Positions 1-13,659 are shown, numbered from the stretch's first letter. The stretch is DNA of 64,000 nt from Tamarix chinensis (GCA_030549775.1 CM060181.1:56901201-56965200); one strand, 5' to 3'. Numbers and translations: made by a program. Notes: generated by a model from the sequence alone, not told the origin.

Positions 1-2586
1 TAACCCTATAAATTATCATCTCCTCCCTGGACTAGAAGTTGAGTCATCATACTGACCACAGAAGTGTAGTATTGGTACTATGAAGTATTGGTAAAATATA
101 CAACCTAAAACAAGGAAGGCTTATGCAGCATATTGTGGTCATACAATAGCATGATATTCAACCTATAGGAAATGTAATACATAAGAACTGTTATAACATA
201 AAAATATGTCAACAAGGCCCCAGGATTCACTTTACACAAAAGCATAGCTTTCCACAATAATATATAAGAAATTAAAGCACATAATGCTAATATCTTTGAC
301 TAGACTAGCGTAGGACTACAACTCCCACCACCTCATCACACTAGTGCCAAAGGGCTCTCCTCAGAGATCTTCAACATCCACCACACTTGGGCTCCAAGAT
401 CAAGGGCCATATGCTAAATTTTGGGTCTACAACACCCACAACAATAGCACTAGTGCCAAGGCTTTTCTCAGGGATCTTCAACATTCACCGCACATAGGCT
501 CCTAGGCCAAGGGCATAAAAGATATCCAAACCTTAAGTATGCCTACTAAGATGACCCCTAATATTTGATTGGGTGTTTTATGTGTTGACAACAAACACTA
601 ACCAAGGCATACAGGCCAGCAAATAGGTATTAAAGATAACGACAAACTCAACACAAGAAAATCAAGTTTTAAATACAATCATGGTGGTTCGTGTTAGATT
701 TGGTCATTCATGATTAAAAGTTGTAAAAGCATGGAATAATCAATACAAACAGCCCAAGATAAATACATCTACTAGAGAACCATATGATAGGTTGGCCTCA
801 CCGGTCGACTATTTATGGGGACAAGTCAACTAGTTTAATCTAATCGGTCGGTAGGTCTAACTAGAGATCAAGCTATTTTGGTCTGTAAGAAAACCAATTG
901 ATAGGTGTGGCCAACTGATTAACTTGTTATAGAAACATATCAACTAGTTTGGTCCAACCTATCAATGGGTCGTAGTAGAGACCAAACTATTTTGGTCTAC
1001 AAGGACACTAGTTGATGGGTTTAACTAACAAAGAGACTTATCTTAAAAACTAGTCACTTGGTTTACCAAACTAATCAACTGATCCCCTAACCAACCGATT
1101 CCACTACTCAAAACTCAAAACCATTCCACTACTCACAAAACCAATCAATAGATTTAAGGAAATGATCAACTAGTCTCAGTAAAACACAAACCAAACTTAC
1201 AAAACACATACCAAATTTCACCACACATTATCATATTAATCCTAGCATGCTTCTATGTCAAAACACACATCAAAATGCATCCTTGAAACATAGAATCATA
1301 TGAATACTTAGTAATGTACACACTTAACCAAATCATGCTCAATAATCGATTTTATGCTAAAAAAATTAGGAAATTTCAATAATACTTACTTGCAAAGATT
1401 ATACCACAACCTTATATCATAGAACACAATTAGATTCTACTAACAAAAATACTAACATAAGAAACCTAATTATGTTAAAGTTATGAATGGCATCCCTTAA
1501 AGCAACACTTGCAGCACAAAACACCTACTAGATGGTCTATCTATCAAAAATTTTATTCCTAAGATAATCAACGTAAAATCATTAAAAATCATCTTTGAAA
1601 ACTTTATTAAAACAAAGAAAATTAGAAGAAGAAGAACCAGAGAACATCAAACACTAACTTTTTATCACAAAATAGGATGCTAAAATGAAGTTGAAATCCT
1701 CAACATTTCTCAACCTTAATTCTTTATTGCTTAAGGAAAGTAAGAAAGGACAAAAACAAAGATTAGAAGAAGAGAAAGGAATAAAAGGCTTGCATAATCA
1801 AAAGAGAAAAATAGATAGAAACCCTATTTTTCTTAGAAAAAGGAAGAGGAGAGGAACATATATAGGTGCTCAACACTTAGGTAAAAATTTTACATGAAGA
1901 AATAAGAAGAGAGTAATAATATTAGTGACGTCAGCAAATGAGAAGCTTAAGGTAAGGGGGTCCACATTCTTAGGGAAGAGAGGGATGAGATTGGTGAGGT
2001 TGAGTTTGGACAAGCCAATAAGTAAGGGATATATTAATGGAGTGGTGGGAGGTTGAGTGCATTCAAAATGGATGTGGTAGAGGGATGGAAAGTCAGGTAT
2101 GGGTGCACTAGTCAAACTTGTAGCCCCATACAACTAGCAGAGAGAGTGAAAGGTGTGGAAGAAGAAAAGGGAGAGGCTTGCCTACAATAATGGCTTTTTC
2201 GGAAAATTTTGCTAATTAAATTATATAATGGTCTAATTATTGTGAAAATAATCCTAAGGCACTGAAGCACACTTAATAATATAATTGAAGCCAAATTAGA
2301 AGTTTTCATAATCATTAGAGAGAAATTTAAAAATATCGTAAATGGATCTAAAATTGCAAGCAAACCAATTGATCTATATAGGAAAACTAATCAACTGGTT
2401 TATTGAGAACAAAATCATGAATTTCCCCAATGCACCGTTCGATTGGTTATGTAAACGTGTTAAATTATATGCTTGAAATTCACATTTTTAATGGAATTTC
2501 AAGTGTAATTCAAAATCAGAACTCATTTATTTTATATCTACATAATTCTAAATATAATATGAAGGACTTTGGGATAGTGTATTACA
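1..2586 (-). mobile_element. G-family LTR (LTR0), 5'-cut by the window edge, subfamily A
   Basis: This is most of a long non-coding LTR whose low-coordinate end lies outside the window. It aligns by eye over its length with the LTRs at 5045, 14994, 18833, 39062 and 58600: the segment near base 40, the CAATCGATTGG-like motif clusters (about 786-1170 and 2365-2460), and the terminal GGATAGTGTATTACA at 2572-2586. Between about 300 and 500 it carries a CTAGTGCCAAAGG segment that is otherwise present only in S1 (19610-19920), so these two form one subfamily. Sense is taken as minus because the coding internal regions of this family are minus. The sequence beyond 2586 does not resemble the family's internal region, so this is probably a solo LTR. 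No plausible ORF was seen. Confidence 0.75.
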
Positions 2587-5044
2587 CCTTTTCCCTTCAA
2601 ATCCTTATGATTTAGGCTTTAGAGAATGTCCTCTCCTCTGTAAACTTCTTTTCACCATAGTATGATCTTCGACATCTTCCTTGATTTCTCTATCATCATC
2701 TTTCCTCTTGACGTCTTTAACATATATGCAAAGTAGTGAACCACTAATCTTTGTGATGTAGAGAAGAATGGGTTCCAAACTTCCAAACTAGATCATATGG
2801 GCAACAACTGTATTTATTGGTCTAGTCAAGTTTTTCATCAATATGATATAGTTTACACATGTTGCAAAGGCTTCCAAGAATATAAAAATCACACCTTCTT
2901 TTTCTAACTTATTGATCCTCTCCTTCAGAGTAATACACATTTAGGTCAGAATACTGATGGATTAATGATATATGGAATACTTAGGTTTGTGCTCTTGAAT
3001 CTATTTCACCTTTTTTAGAAAATTATCTAACATCCCTGGGATGTTAGAGTCATGAAAGAGGGTAGTGTTTTGTTTCTATTTCCTTTATAATAATCCTCTT
3101 CTGTTATTTAGAGTTGTTTTAATTCCCACTTAACTTTGTAGCCTAGGTGACATATTGATTAGAGATGCATCAATTGTCATTTCTTCCTTAGAGATGCCCA
3201 TGGAGCAATTCTTACTATTCTTAAACTCCTACTTCTCCTTAGGGTGCTCAAACATGGGTATTTTGCATCAACATTTGGTGATGTTAACCCCTATGTTATG
3301 AGTCGTCATAGATAACTCAAAAAATGTTCAAGGCCTGGTACCTAACAAGATGTATTCAATACTATAGTGCATTCCTTTGATGCATATTCCAATAGGAGAT
3401 TCTTCACTGAGGAGATATTAACCATCCAAACTCAATGAATGCCAATACTCTATGCATTTGTCAGCGTCCTCATTCTCCCATTACTTTGTGTTGGCAAGCT
3501 TAACTATACTCACAGTCTAAAGAGCATGTAGTTGAATTCCCTTTCCAACTCTTTAAAACTATTTAAAGAATATTTAGGAAGTTTGGTATAATAATCAACG
3601 GCATTTCCCTTCAATGATTGTACAAATTGCTTCACCAACATATCTCATCTAGTTCCTATAATACTACATATTTCACTGAAGTGTATGATTTAATGGCAGG
3701 GATTTCCCTTAAAATAAAAATACTAGAGAATTGGAGGTCGATAACCCATAGGCATTAGTAATTAATCAATCCCCTTTGTAGAAGATTTCATGTAAGAGAA
3801 ACTACCTTGAAAAGTGATGCTAAATTGAGCTTTCATGACACTTTTTATCATCTCCCAAAAGTCTTTGGGAGTTAAAGCGCCTATTAGAGACACTTTAGAA
3901 CAATCTTCCTCGTCTTGCAATTATGAATTCTTGAAAGATTCCTCCTAGACCCTCACATAAACAACTAATTCCTTATCCACCCTAGCAAAAATATTATTTT
4001 TTCTTTAACCTTTTGAATTAGTATCGCTATTGGTTCATCATTTTCTTTCATAATCATAGAAAAGATGTAAATTTCTTATTTTAGTTTTGTAAATTGTTCA
4101 TCAATAACTCTATTTGTTAGTAAAGGAGAAATTGAATAAGAAAATTATCTAAATTATCCTTTAGACATGGTGGAGAAAACTTTAAAATAGCCTGTGCAAC
4201 AAGTAACTTGTATTTTCCAACAACAAGATCTTCATAAGTCATATCTCTACAACTTGCGCCAATGGCCTTTACTTTTCTTTAGTAGAATTCTATGAATGTT
4301 ATCAATACTAAAAGTTTTAAAGTTATTGGAGATGATTTTCTTCTTATTTGAAACCATTGAGACTTGCGGTTGGAGATTGAGATGAAAGGCAGAGGTTGTC
4401 CTACTAGGTGCACCAGATTTGTTAACGATAAAATTTAAAAATAACAAATTGAGGAAAAGAATAATATTTCATTAATTTTCAAAATATATGGAGACAATCT
4501 CTGTATAAACTTGTTACGAGATGCAATGTCCTCTTATTCAATCTCTAAACTAGTCAACGACATCATGAGTGAACAATGTAATTTGTGGTGTTATATTTTG
4601 AGCTCAACTAATTAAGGGTTCATCTTGAGTTTGGTGAGCTTACTCATAGACTGTTGATAAAACATTGAATTTACCTAGTGAAGAAGGTCTTTTTTTTATT
4701 ATGCTTGATCTCCTCTAGTACACTTGATAATGAAAAATACTTCAATGTTCTTTATCAATTTTGTTTTGAACTCTTTGATCTTCAATTTTTCAATCTTTGG
4801 TTCTTTAATATTTATTCTTGAATGGTTTTATCTTAACTTCTTTGAGGCTCAATATTTCGATATTTAGTTATTCAATCCTCATGCTTAAACTCTTTTATCT
4901 TAAACTCTTTCATGTTTAATTCTTTTATATTTGGTTATTGGATCTTCGTTCTTTAATTTTTAATATGTGGCCAAAGAATTCTTGAAATTATTTTCCCTAT
5001 GACTCTTAATCTCTAACCTCCATCTTTAAAACAATGAGAGGAGA
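2587..5044 (-). pseudogene. Decayed gag region of a second Ty3/gypsy lineage
   Basis: Read on the minus strand, about 3540-3790 translates, with stops, to a recognisable plant gypsy gag core: a GYRPPI motif, then a KGNP-like motif, then LVKQFVQSLKGNA and a YY-T-L segment, ending in LEREF. This is the capsid pattern of large plant gypsy elements, probably a Tat/Ogre-like group rather than the chromovirus gag at 13660-14700. About 2640-2900 translates to a lysine-rich stretch that fits the downstream gag region. About 4247-4440 gives an open segment that may be the gag N-terminus, and 4450-5044 would then be leader. There are many stops and no intact frame. I see no primer site or own LTR; LTR0 and LTR1 cut it on both sides. 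The lineage assignment is inference. Confidence 0.55.
4745..4960. repeat. Degenerate pyrimidine-rich short repeats in the gag leader
   Basis: This stretch repeats variants of a T-rich phrase (TTTATCTTAA, then CTCTTT, then TATTTGGTTATT) at roughly 55-65 bp intervals. The copies are too diverged for exact unit boundaries. It lies in the presumed untranslated leader of the decayed gag. Confidence 0.35.
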
Positions 5045-6309
5045 TGAAACAACCCTAATTTATAACTAAGAAAGTTTTATTTTGAAGACAATGTGGAAGT
5101 TTGAAAAGTAAAACTACTGAATGTTAGCACCACATCAACCACGTGAGAAGTGTGATCATCACCTAACTTATACCTAATGCAAGACAAAATGGAACAATAA
5201 ATGAAAATATGCACACTCATAACAATATTACAAAAATATTAATGATAACAAAAATTAGAACAATAATATAAATATAAAGAGTGTTAGAGTTTACAAAATC
5301 TAAATACGGGAAATAAAAGCTAAGCATTAAAATAACCAAAAGAAAAAAAAATCTACAATGTAGTGGGAAAAATACATCTAGCCAGTTACCCCAACTCTTA
5401 AGCGGAAGCATAAATCTCCAACACCAAGCAATAGCTAACTACTCACCTATATCATCACCCTTAGAAACTCTATCTAAGAATCATACGCATGTATATCATC
5501 CTCCACTCCTCGGAGTAGAAGCTAGATCATTACAATGACAACACAAGTGTAATATTAGTATGATGAAGTACTAGTACATCAAACTACCTAAGAGATGGTA
5601 AAGCTCATGTAGCACATTGAAGTCATATAGTAGCATGGTCATAAGCATATAAGTATAAAATAACACTTAGGTTCATGGAAATAATACAATGGGGCATGCT
5701 TGTATAAAATTATAAAAGAATAGTAACATGGTAAATGCATCACAATCCACATAATGTAAACCATATTATAAATCTTCCTTTAGTGATTACATAAAATCTA
5801 GATATTAAGATATTTTGTTCAACCACACCCAATTCTTTATGATGAACAAAAGTAATTGCAGAAAAATAAATACAACGGTATACCACACATGAAGTACACG
5901 TAATGTGAGGACAGACACTAATTAGGATACCATAACCAGCACACATGGTCAAAATAAATCAATGGGGCTTATACAAAGATACATCACCCACTAAACCTTG
6001 AATGCCTCCTCATCAAGGCCTAAAAAGTTGGGATACCACACCCACCTAAGCAATGGATAATAAGATCTACTTGGATCTTACACTAGGATGCCTACAACAA
6101 TATAATCTTACACCTCAAAGATATATGCATACACCCTACTGACCACAACCCGATAGAGAAAGATATATGTACTAACTAAAAAATATAAACTACAGCACAA
6201 CCAACCCACTAACTCTTGTTCGGTTACCACATGAGTTGAAGAAAAATTCTCTAAGAAAACCTTACTCCATACTTATTAATGATCGAGTGATATCACAAAT
6301 CACAAATTA

Positions 6310-6690
6310 ATTCCATTAATAACCTATTGGTGTTTCCAAGTGATAACACCAAGCACAAATAAATTCCATTACTATCCAAATTGGGTGTTTTCAAGAAATA
6401 AAACCAAACACACCATAAGGCATAAAAGCCGCCAATTAGTTGTTTCCAAGTAATAACACCAAACACAAATAAATTATGTTATTAACCAAACTAAGTCTTT
6501 CCAAGTGATAACACCAAACACATCACAAGGTATAAAATCAACTAATTGAGTGTTTCTAAGTCATAAAAAAAAGCATAAATATATTCCATTATTATCTAAA
6601 TTGGGTATTTCCAAGCTATAACATCATACACATCACAAGGCATAAAAGCCGCCAATTGGGTGTTTAGAGATGACACCAAACTTAACTAAT
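6310..6690. repeat. 110-bp tandem repeat inside LTR1
   Basis: The marker phrase AAATTCCATTA/ATTATCTAAATTGGG (variant forms) begins at 6361, 6471 and 6581, an exact 110-bp spacing, with a partial copy before it. Each unit also carries CCAAGTGATAACACCAAACAC and CATAAAAGCCGCCAATT variants. LTR2 (16300-16480) and LTR3 (47970-48160) have fewer copies, so copy number varies among LTRs. Confidence 0.7.
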
Positions 6691-6729
6691 TTTAGTCTCA
6701 TTAGCATGACGTGCTTATTTCAACAACGT

Positions 6730-8140
6730 TGGGTAAGATAATTGTAATATAGAGCACCACATAATCGTGTAAGTATGCATGGTCTATCTAAGTAATAAAG
6801 TTATGAGAGGGTGTCAATCTCACAAAGAAAAGATGAATGAAATATGCTCACCAAATCAAGTATCCTATTAATCAACTTATGTAACTAAATGTGGTGGGGG
6901 TGATGATGAAAATGTAAAGAAATAATTTAATGCTCAACAAGTTAATAATATCAATACATGATAGATGGGAAAGAAATCAAAAGATAGAGTCATGAGAGGA
7001 GAGTTGTTAAAACTAAGTGTGTGTACCCTATGACAATTCATAGCATGTCGGCCTCAATGGATAGTAATCCTTTTAGACTCACAAGGTTTCACTCAGTGGT
7101 GAAATATTCTCCCAGGTCATCTCCATCACAGTACATAGGCCATGACAATGTCACGTAGTAAGGCTTGAAGGATTAATGACAAGGTTTCTTCACCTTTTGG
7201 TATCAAACCTATCACCATTTGTCATTGTAAGTACTGTACATTATCACAATTGGTATAGAATTCAGATGAGTGCCTAATGTGGCCGACATTCAACACTTCA
7301 ACAAATGCAGCTTAACAAAATGAAATATCATTTAAATCAACTTGATTAAAATGTCAATAATTACAATAGCTCCAAACTTTCCTTACACTAAGTATTTTAG
7401 CAACACTAAACTTCTTCCGACCAACATAGAATAAAGAAGAGAAAGAAGGAAAGAGATTGGGTAGATCACAGTAATACAACCCTTATCTAGCCTAATCACT
7501 TCTTCTTCTTTTTCCTCTCTTGGTTAAGCTTAGTTAGGACTCTTCTTCTTTTTCTTTCTCTCTCTAATGCTCTTCTATTGATATTGTAATCTCTCTCTCT
7601 CTCTTGCTAATGATGATTCATTAATGATCCATCCTCCCCTCTCTACTTGATATCTTCATGGGGTATGTATAATGTGCAGCTGTGCATATAGGAAAAATAT
7701 CCTCTAGTGTTGTGATAGTCAGCTATACCTAAGCATCAAGCAGTCATACCCTATTATCAAGTGACAATGCCCTGTAGCGGTCCCTTGGTTAATGGTGTCA
7801 AATAAAATCATGTATTCTTCTTTTATCGGCATGCAGACCTATGATCGCAACGTGGGTAGTAGCTCCTATAAACTTGGTAAGGTGCAAATATGCTTTAACA
7901 TGTTGGGATGGCGTTGTTCCAACACATGTCTTGAAAGTAACTAAGTAAAATCATTAATCTTATAAGGTGTCAAAAGAGTAGAAAGTATTATCAGTTCATA
8001 GGATAAAAGAGATCTTTTCAAGTTAAACTCAAGCAGTTAAGCAAGATCTTCGAATGTGAAAAAGTTGTTAAAAACACACCCTATGACTCCCGTATGCTTA
8101 AAAAAATCATAGATATAATGTTACTCGTAGGGTCTTTTAA
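6730..8140. other. About 1.4-kb insertion of unknown type within LTR1
   Basis: LTR1 departs from the alignment with LTR2 near 6730 and rejoins near 8140. Both edges carry a diverged copy of the same roughly 50-bp LTR segment (AATT-CAATC-...-ATTATGATTC in LTR2, 16494-16535). The block contains a short CT tract (7590-7604) and a small imperfect stem (CATGTTGG ... CCAACACATG, about 7896-7927). I see no ORF, terminal repeat, poly(A) or transposase trace. It could be an old non-autonomous element or a subfamily-specific LTR segment. Confidence 0.45.
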
Positions 8141-10199
8141 TCAATTCAAATCCACTCATATCACCCACATATCATCATTAAGATTCTTATTAATTCTAAG
8201 GCAGACATGATTGAAATCATAACTTAAATTTCATAATTATGTGTATATATTAATAGAAAATGTCCTAAAGGAACAACAATAAACAACAAATCAGGAGGAA
8301 TACAGCCAAATAAGTCAATTAGTCCCTAGCAAGAACTGAATGGTCTAGTTCTACAAGACCTAAACAAAAAATAACACTAGCAGACCAGTCAATAGGTTGG
8401 TCTCAACAATCAATTGTTCATAGGAAACTATTCGATGGGTTTGGTCTAATTGATCAATAGGTCTAAGTAGAGACATAACATAATAGATATAGGGTCGCAA
8501 GTCTATGAGTTTGAAAAATAGAGAGACTGCTCTTAAGGCCTAGTTGATTGGTTCATCAAACTAATGGATTAATCTTGTAACTAGCTAATCAGCGTTTCCA
8601 AACAATGTGACTATTCACACAGCTAGTCAATGGGTTCAAGAAACCAAATAATTGTCTAGGTAAAATAACATCCAGACATGCAATACACACATTAAAATTT
8701 TACAAATTTTACTATATTAATCCTAGTATGCTACTATGTTATAAATCACATAAAGAGACATATTGCACACATATAATCACATGAATACTTGATCACGTAG
8801 GTATTTAACTGAAATCATACATAAACTGCCAAATCTTTCATAAAATATTTAACCTAAACAATGATTAAATTACAAGAAGAAACTATATAACATGCTCAAG
8901 TTATATGGTACAATTAGCCCATTATTAACACAAAAACATACCAAGAACATGGAACTACAATAAGTAACAAAACCTCATTTATATTAAAGATAAGAAAAGA
9001 TAAGAAAGTCTAGCTTAAAGTATTTCTTCTAGTACAAAACTTCTATTTCATGGCTATCTAGCAAGACCTTGATTTATAAGGGAATCAAAAGTCAAATCCT
9101 TTAAAACTCCATCAAAGTCAAAGAAAATAAACGAAGAAGAAGAAAAACAAAAACACAACTCAACCATTTTTTAGAAGCAGAATTCGTATAAAAATTAAGC
9201 TATAATCTTCAACTTTTCTCAAACCTTAATGCTTCCTTGCTTACTAGAAATAATGGAGAACTAAAGCTAAGATTCAGAGATGAAGGAAGGGATAAGAATT
9301 TAACCAAGATAGGGAACAAAATAGGAGGCATACCTTTGTTTTCGAACAAAAAAATAAAGGAGAATGAATGAATGCTTAACACATAAGAAATTTCCATAAA
9401 GAAAAGGGAGACAATAAGTAAGTGCAGGTGGTAAGAGGTGAAATAAATAAAAAATTTATTGTATAAGAGGGATAACTACTTGACATCTAAAAGAGAGAGA
9501 GAGAGAAGACAAGCTAGGTTGAGTGTGGGTAACCAAGTTTAAGAGAAATACATGACGAGGTGAGGCAAGCTGAGCATAGCCAGGGAAGGAACCATTGTAG
9601 GAGATTGGTAAGTAAGGATATGTGTGTAACAAGTTAAACACATTACCCAGCTACAAGAAGAGAGAGGGAAGAGTGAGGTATGCCTCAAAATTATCTTCTT
9701 TGGGAGACTTAATTAAATAAAATCATTAAATAATCTCAATAATTTAAAAATAATCCTAAAGTACCAAAATATGCTCATTAGCACTAATACATTATAATTA
9801 GGAGTTTTCATAAAAGTTAGAAGAAAATTTAAATCAAAATTAGAGAAAGATGTGAAATTGAAACTTTAACTAGCTTATCGAGAATAAAATTGTCAATCTC
9901 TAAGTGTATCAGTCAATCGGTTAGGTAAAACTATTAATTGATATGCTTAAAATTCCCATTTTTATTAGAATTTCAAGCCCTTTTCAAAATAAAAGATAAC
10001 TTATCTTACATGAACATAATTTTAAACACATTTTGAAGGATTTTAGGATAGGGTATTATAGTATTACTGCCTTTAAAGAGAATCTATCCCCATAGTCTTC
10101 ATTAAAAAATGTTGTTATAAGCTCAAAATATAACAAAAACCTAAGCCATCAACCAAAAGATAAATAAAAACTAAGGTTAGTACATGAAAGAAGGTTACT

Positions 10200-11750
10200 A
10201 TCCCTTTAAAGTAGATGGCATTAACTACACAACACACCTACATGAACAACTTTTGATACTTCGTCTTGACCTCCACCTCAAACTCCCAAGTGACTTCCTC
10301 TAATCCATGGCATGACCACAAGACCTTCACTAGCAGAACAACCTTTGAATGTGTCTCTTAAGTCTTGGTATCAAGGATCCTCAATAGTTGCTCCTCATAG
10401 GAAAACACCTCATCAAACTCAATCAGCTATAGCTAAATGATGTGTGTTGGATCTATCACATACATTCTCAACTAAGAGATATGGAAAAAGTTATGCAAAT
10501 GTAAAAGCTCAATAGGTAATGCAAAATGGTATGAAACTTCTCCCACCCAATCTAAAATCGTATACAACCTAATATACCTCCTGAAAAGCTTTCTATTATG
10601 TTTAAAATTCTTCACTCCTTCGGTGGACAAAACATTCATAAGAACTTAGTTACATACCTCAAACCTGTTGATTCTCCTCTATAAGTCTGCATAAATCTTC
10701 TATCTATCCATGGAAGCAATCATCCTATCTCGAATTAGCCTGATCTGCCTAGTAGAGTCCTCTACCATCTCTATTTCTAACACAACTATTTAATCTAAGT
10801 AGCTCTAGTACAAGGGACTACAACACTTCGGTCCATAGAGTGCCTCAAAAGGTGCTATCTTTATGCTCGCATAATGACTATTGTTTTGGGAGAATTCTGC
10901 CAGGTCTAAATGATCCTCCCCCCCCCCCCATGAAACTCAAGTATGCATACTCAAAGCATATCCCCAAAGGTATGAATAGTGCACTCAATATTACCATCTA
11001 TAGCTAGATGGAAAGTAATACACATCTTCAATTGTGTCTCAAAAGTTGCTTGCATTGTTTGCTAGAAGTGGGATAAGAATTTACGATCTATAGCCAGATG
11101 GAAAGTATAGCACTGCATGCTTCCTATAAGCATTGAACATCTAATCCTTACTCTAGGTCAACTTCATCAGTATGAATATTACATACGTAGTCAACTGGTT
11201 AACTACCACCTAGATCCATCCAAATAACTATGGGTCTTCGATAATCCAACAACAAAGTCCATCAACACGTTATCCTATTTCCACTTAGAAATCTCCAATG
11301 GCTAAACCTACCCCTCTAGATACAAGTGCTTAACTTTGACATTGTGCTATGTCAAGCACCTAACCACAAAGCCTATAACCTCTTATTCATATGAGGCAAC
11401 CAATAGATCTACTTCAAGTTCTTGTACAACTTATCCCCTTTTGGATAATTGGAATATGACGCACAATGACCTTCCTCCAAAATCTTCCTCTTAAGCTCTA
11501 CACAGCCCTACAGAAAACACCATCTACCTAAGAAATGAATACTACCATCCTCAAAAACCTGAAACCTAACTACTCTACCCTTTGATATAGCTTGTTTGAT
11601 TCACTCATGCTTGACATGTCAAGGCTGACTGGCTCAAATCTCGATGAAGATTATCAGTGTGATATGGAGAGTGCTAAGCCATGTCTCACGGTCCTGAAAC
11701 CCAATGATCTCTATGCTCAAATACTAAAGATCTTACCAAATCTAGTCCAT
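10200..11750 (-). pseudogene. Integrase with chromodomain-like C-terminus (element 1)
   Basis: Minus-strand translation of about 10240-10330 gives VKVLWSCHGLEEVTWE followed by an acidic/basic stretch. This is the hallmark C-terminal motif of plant chromovirus integrases (consensus VKVLWR...EEATWE), which directs insertion to heterochromatin. About 11220-11280 gives a PLEISKWK-stop-DNVLMDFVVG segment, the conserved integrase core, with its second Trp codon replaced by a stop. Further stops and frameshifts lie between. In the family this enzyme joins retroelement cDNA to host DNA; this copy cannot. The C-tract at about 10917-10930 falls inside this region. Confidence 0.7.
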
Positions 11751-13134
11751 AACAACCAGCGATCCTAGGGATTATGAAGTCTTCCTACTAAAAGCATATG
11801 CTATGACATAAGTCTTACCTTTATCATAGGTTAACTCCATATCGTAGTCCTTAACTAACTCTAACCATCTTCTCTATCTCATGTCTAGCTCTCACTGAGT
11901 GAAGATGTACTTCAAGCTTATATAACTTACACTACAATCCATATAAGTAATGTATCATAATCTTTAAGGTAAAAACCACCATAGTTATCTCAAGGTTGTG
12001 GATGGGATAGTTCTACTCATACTCCTTCAACTGGCGAGAAGGATATGTCATTACCCTTTTATGCTACATCAACACACATCCACCACCTAACTTGGATACA
12101 TCATTATATACCTCAAATCCCGCTATACCCGATAACAAGATAAGAACTATAGTTGAGTTAACATCCACTAAAGCTCCTCAAAAGCCTCCAAGAACTTCTT
12201 ATACCAATGAAAGCATAAAGTCTTCTTTATCAAAGCAGTCAATGGATAAGAAATTCCAAAAACAAAAATTCTTAGATGAAACATCTATAATTGCTTATTA
12301 GTCATACAAAACTCCATATCTCCCTCCTACGGTTGAGTCAATATCCATTTGTGCTAACCACTCTAATATAGCTCGAATCTTTAAAACATCCACAGATACA
12401 CCCTCCTTCAATATGATGTGACAAAATAAAGCTCCCTAGTTTAGCCAAAACTCACACTTTGAGATCTTAGCATATAACTTATAGGTCCTCAACAACACCA
12501 AAGCTTACCTGAGGTGTTGCTTGTGTTCTTCACAAGTCCTAGAGTAAATCAGGATATCATCTATAAAGACCACAACAAACTGATCAAGGTGTTGTTAGAA
12601 GATCTAGTTAATGAGAGCCATGAACACTACTAGTGCATTCATGAGTCTAAAAGACATTATAGTAAACTCATTGAGGCCAAACCTCATATTAAAATTTGTC
12701 ACTAGTATGTCCCCCTCAAAAATCCTCAATTGATGATTCCTTGATCTGATATCTATCTTTGAAAGCACTATGGCCCTATGTTACAAATCAAAATGAGCAT
12801 TTATCTGAGGTAAAGGATAATGGTTTTCCACTATAAGCTAGTTCAATTCTTTGTAATTGATGATGATTCTCAACCCACCATCCTTCTTCCCCACAAAAAG
12901 GGTTAGTGTTCCCTAAGGTGATACACTTAATTGAATTTATCCCTTCTTTAACAACTCATCCAATTGAGTGTACAACTCTATTATCTCAATTAGCTCCGGG
13001 TGATAGGGATCCTTTAGCATAGGCTTTATCCCTAATAGAAAGTCTATTGCAAAGTCTATATCATGCAATAGTAGCATATCCAGGAGCTCATCAGAAAATA
13101 TGCCTAGAAACTCTAGTACAACTAGCATACCCAA
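11750..13134 (-). pseudogene. Reverse transcriptase-RNase H (element 1), decayed
   Basis: Domains read on minus. About 12937-13134 is an open segment matching the RT N-terminus (FSDELLDML ... ELIEIIELYTQLDELLKKG). Next, about 12830-12930 gives VSP-stop-GTLTLFVGKKDGG, the fingers motif. About 12550-12600 gives QFVVVFIDDI, where IDD is the catalytic pair of the YxDD box. About 11830-11930 gives LKYIFTQ-stop-ELDMR, the end of the RNase H/connection region. Stops recur, several at Trp or Gln positions, so the enzyme is dead. In element 2 the IDD box has been deleted. Confidence 0.75.
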
Positions 13135-13326
13135 AATTAATGGCTCCTCAACACCTAGATCCTAAATACTTCGAAAGCAAAGAGGGTACCCTTTCGTTAC
13201 TAATGTACTTAGAACAACCACAAACACCTTCATTATAATGGACCTAGGATTGCATCTCTAATAAGAAACCCTAGCACCCATTAGCCTCTTAAGAACCACA
13301 TGCCCCCATCCTCAGTCAATCATAGC

Positions 13327-13659
13327 TCAATATTTCAAAAACATATCCATCCTAAGGATTATGTCAAAGTCATAAAGTTCAAGCACTATGAGGTCTAGTA
13401 GAAGCTCGATTCCTCTAAATATTAAGAAAACATCTTTATACAGCCTAGTACATTGATCTCTTTCCCCAAACAAAAGTACAATAGAAGTTTCTATCTTATT
13501 AGAAAGAGTTATAGTTGTCCTAGCTACAAAGGTAGTAGACACAAAAGAGTGTGAAGAAGTTGAGTCCAATAACACATAAGTAAGAAAGGAAGAAACTATA
13601 AGAATACCCATGACAACATCTATTTTCCTATTAGCCTCTAATTGACTCATCACATTCAA
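13327..13659 (-). pseudogene. Retropepsin-like aspartic protease fragment (element 1), 110 codons open
   Basis: The open minus-strand stretch contains VLLDSTSSHSFVS, equivalent to the gypsy protease active site (D-S/T-G-A-x-H-x-F). Glycine is replaced by Thr, which should impair catalysis. It ends in a YDFDIILRMDM motif, matching the family FDVILGMDWL. In the family this protease matures Gag-Pol inside the virus-like particle. The frame is open only by chance survival: the neighbouring gag and RT frames are broken. The paralogous fragment in element 2 lies at 32644-32877. Confidence 0.7.

Larger units (their letters stand above)
5045..10060 (-). mobile_element. LTR1: 3' LTR (minus sense) of gypsy G element 1
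   Basis: The 5.0-kb LTR starts at TGAAACAACCCTAATTTAT and ends with GGATAGGGTATTATA. These correspond to the ends of the homologous LTRs (TGTAACTTCCCC at 39062; GGTATTACA at 63121). It directly abuts the pol-bearing internal region at 10061. It is about 1.6 kb longer than LTR2 and LTR3 because of an inserted block (about 6730-8140) and extra copies of a 110-bp repeat (6310-6690). The CAATCGATTGG motif clusters lie at about 8320-8665 and 9870-9945. It has no ORF worth calling. No target duplication matches the far end of the G chain at 58599. Confidence 0.8.

Noticed and set aside
10917..10930. C homopolymer in gypsy element 1 (and another at 40252-40264 in LTR3)
   Set aside because: Simple slippage tracts, not matched in the paralogous copies. 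No functional meaning seen.
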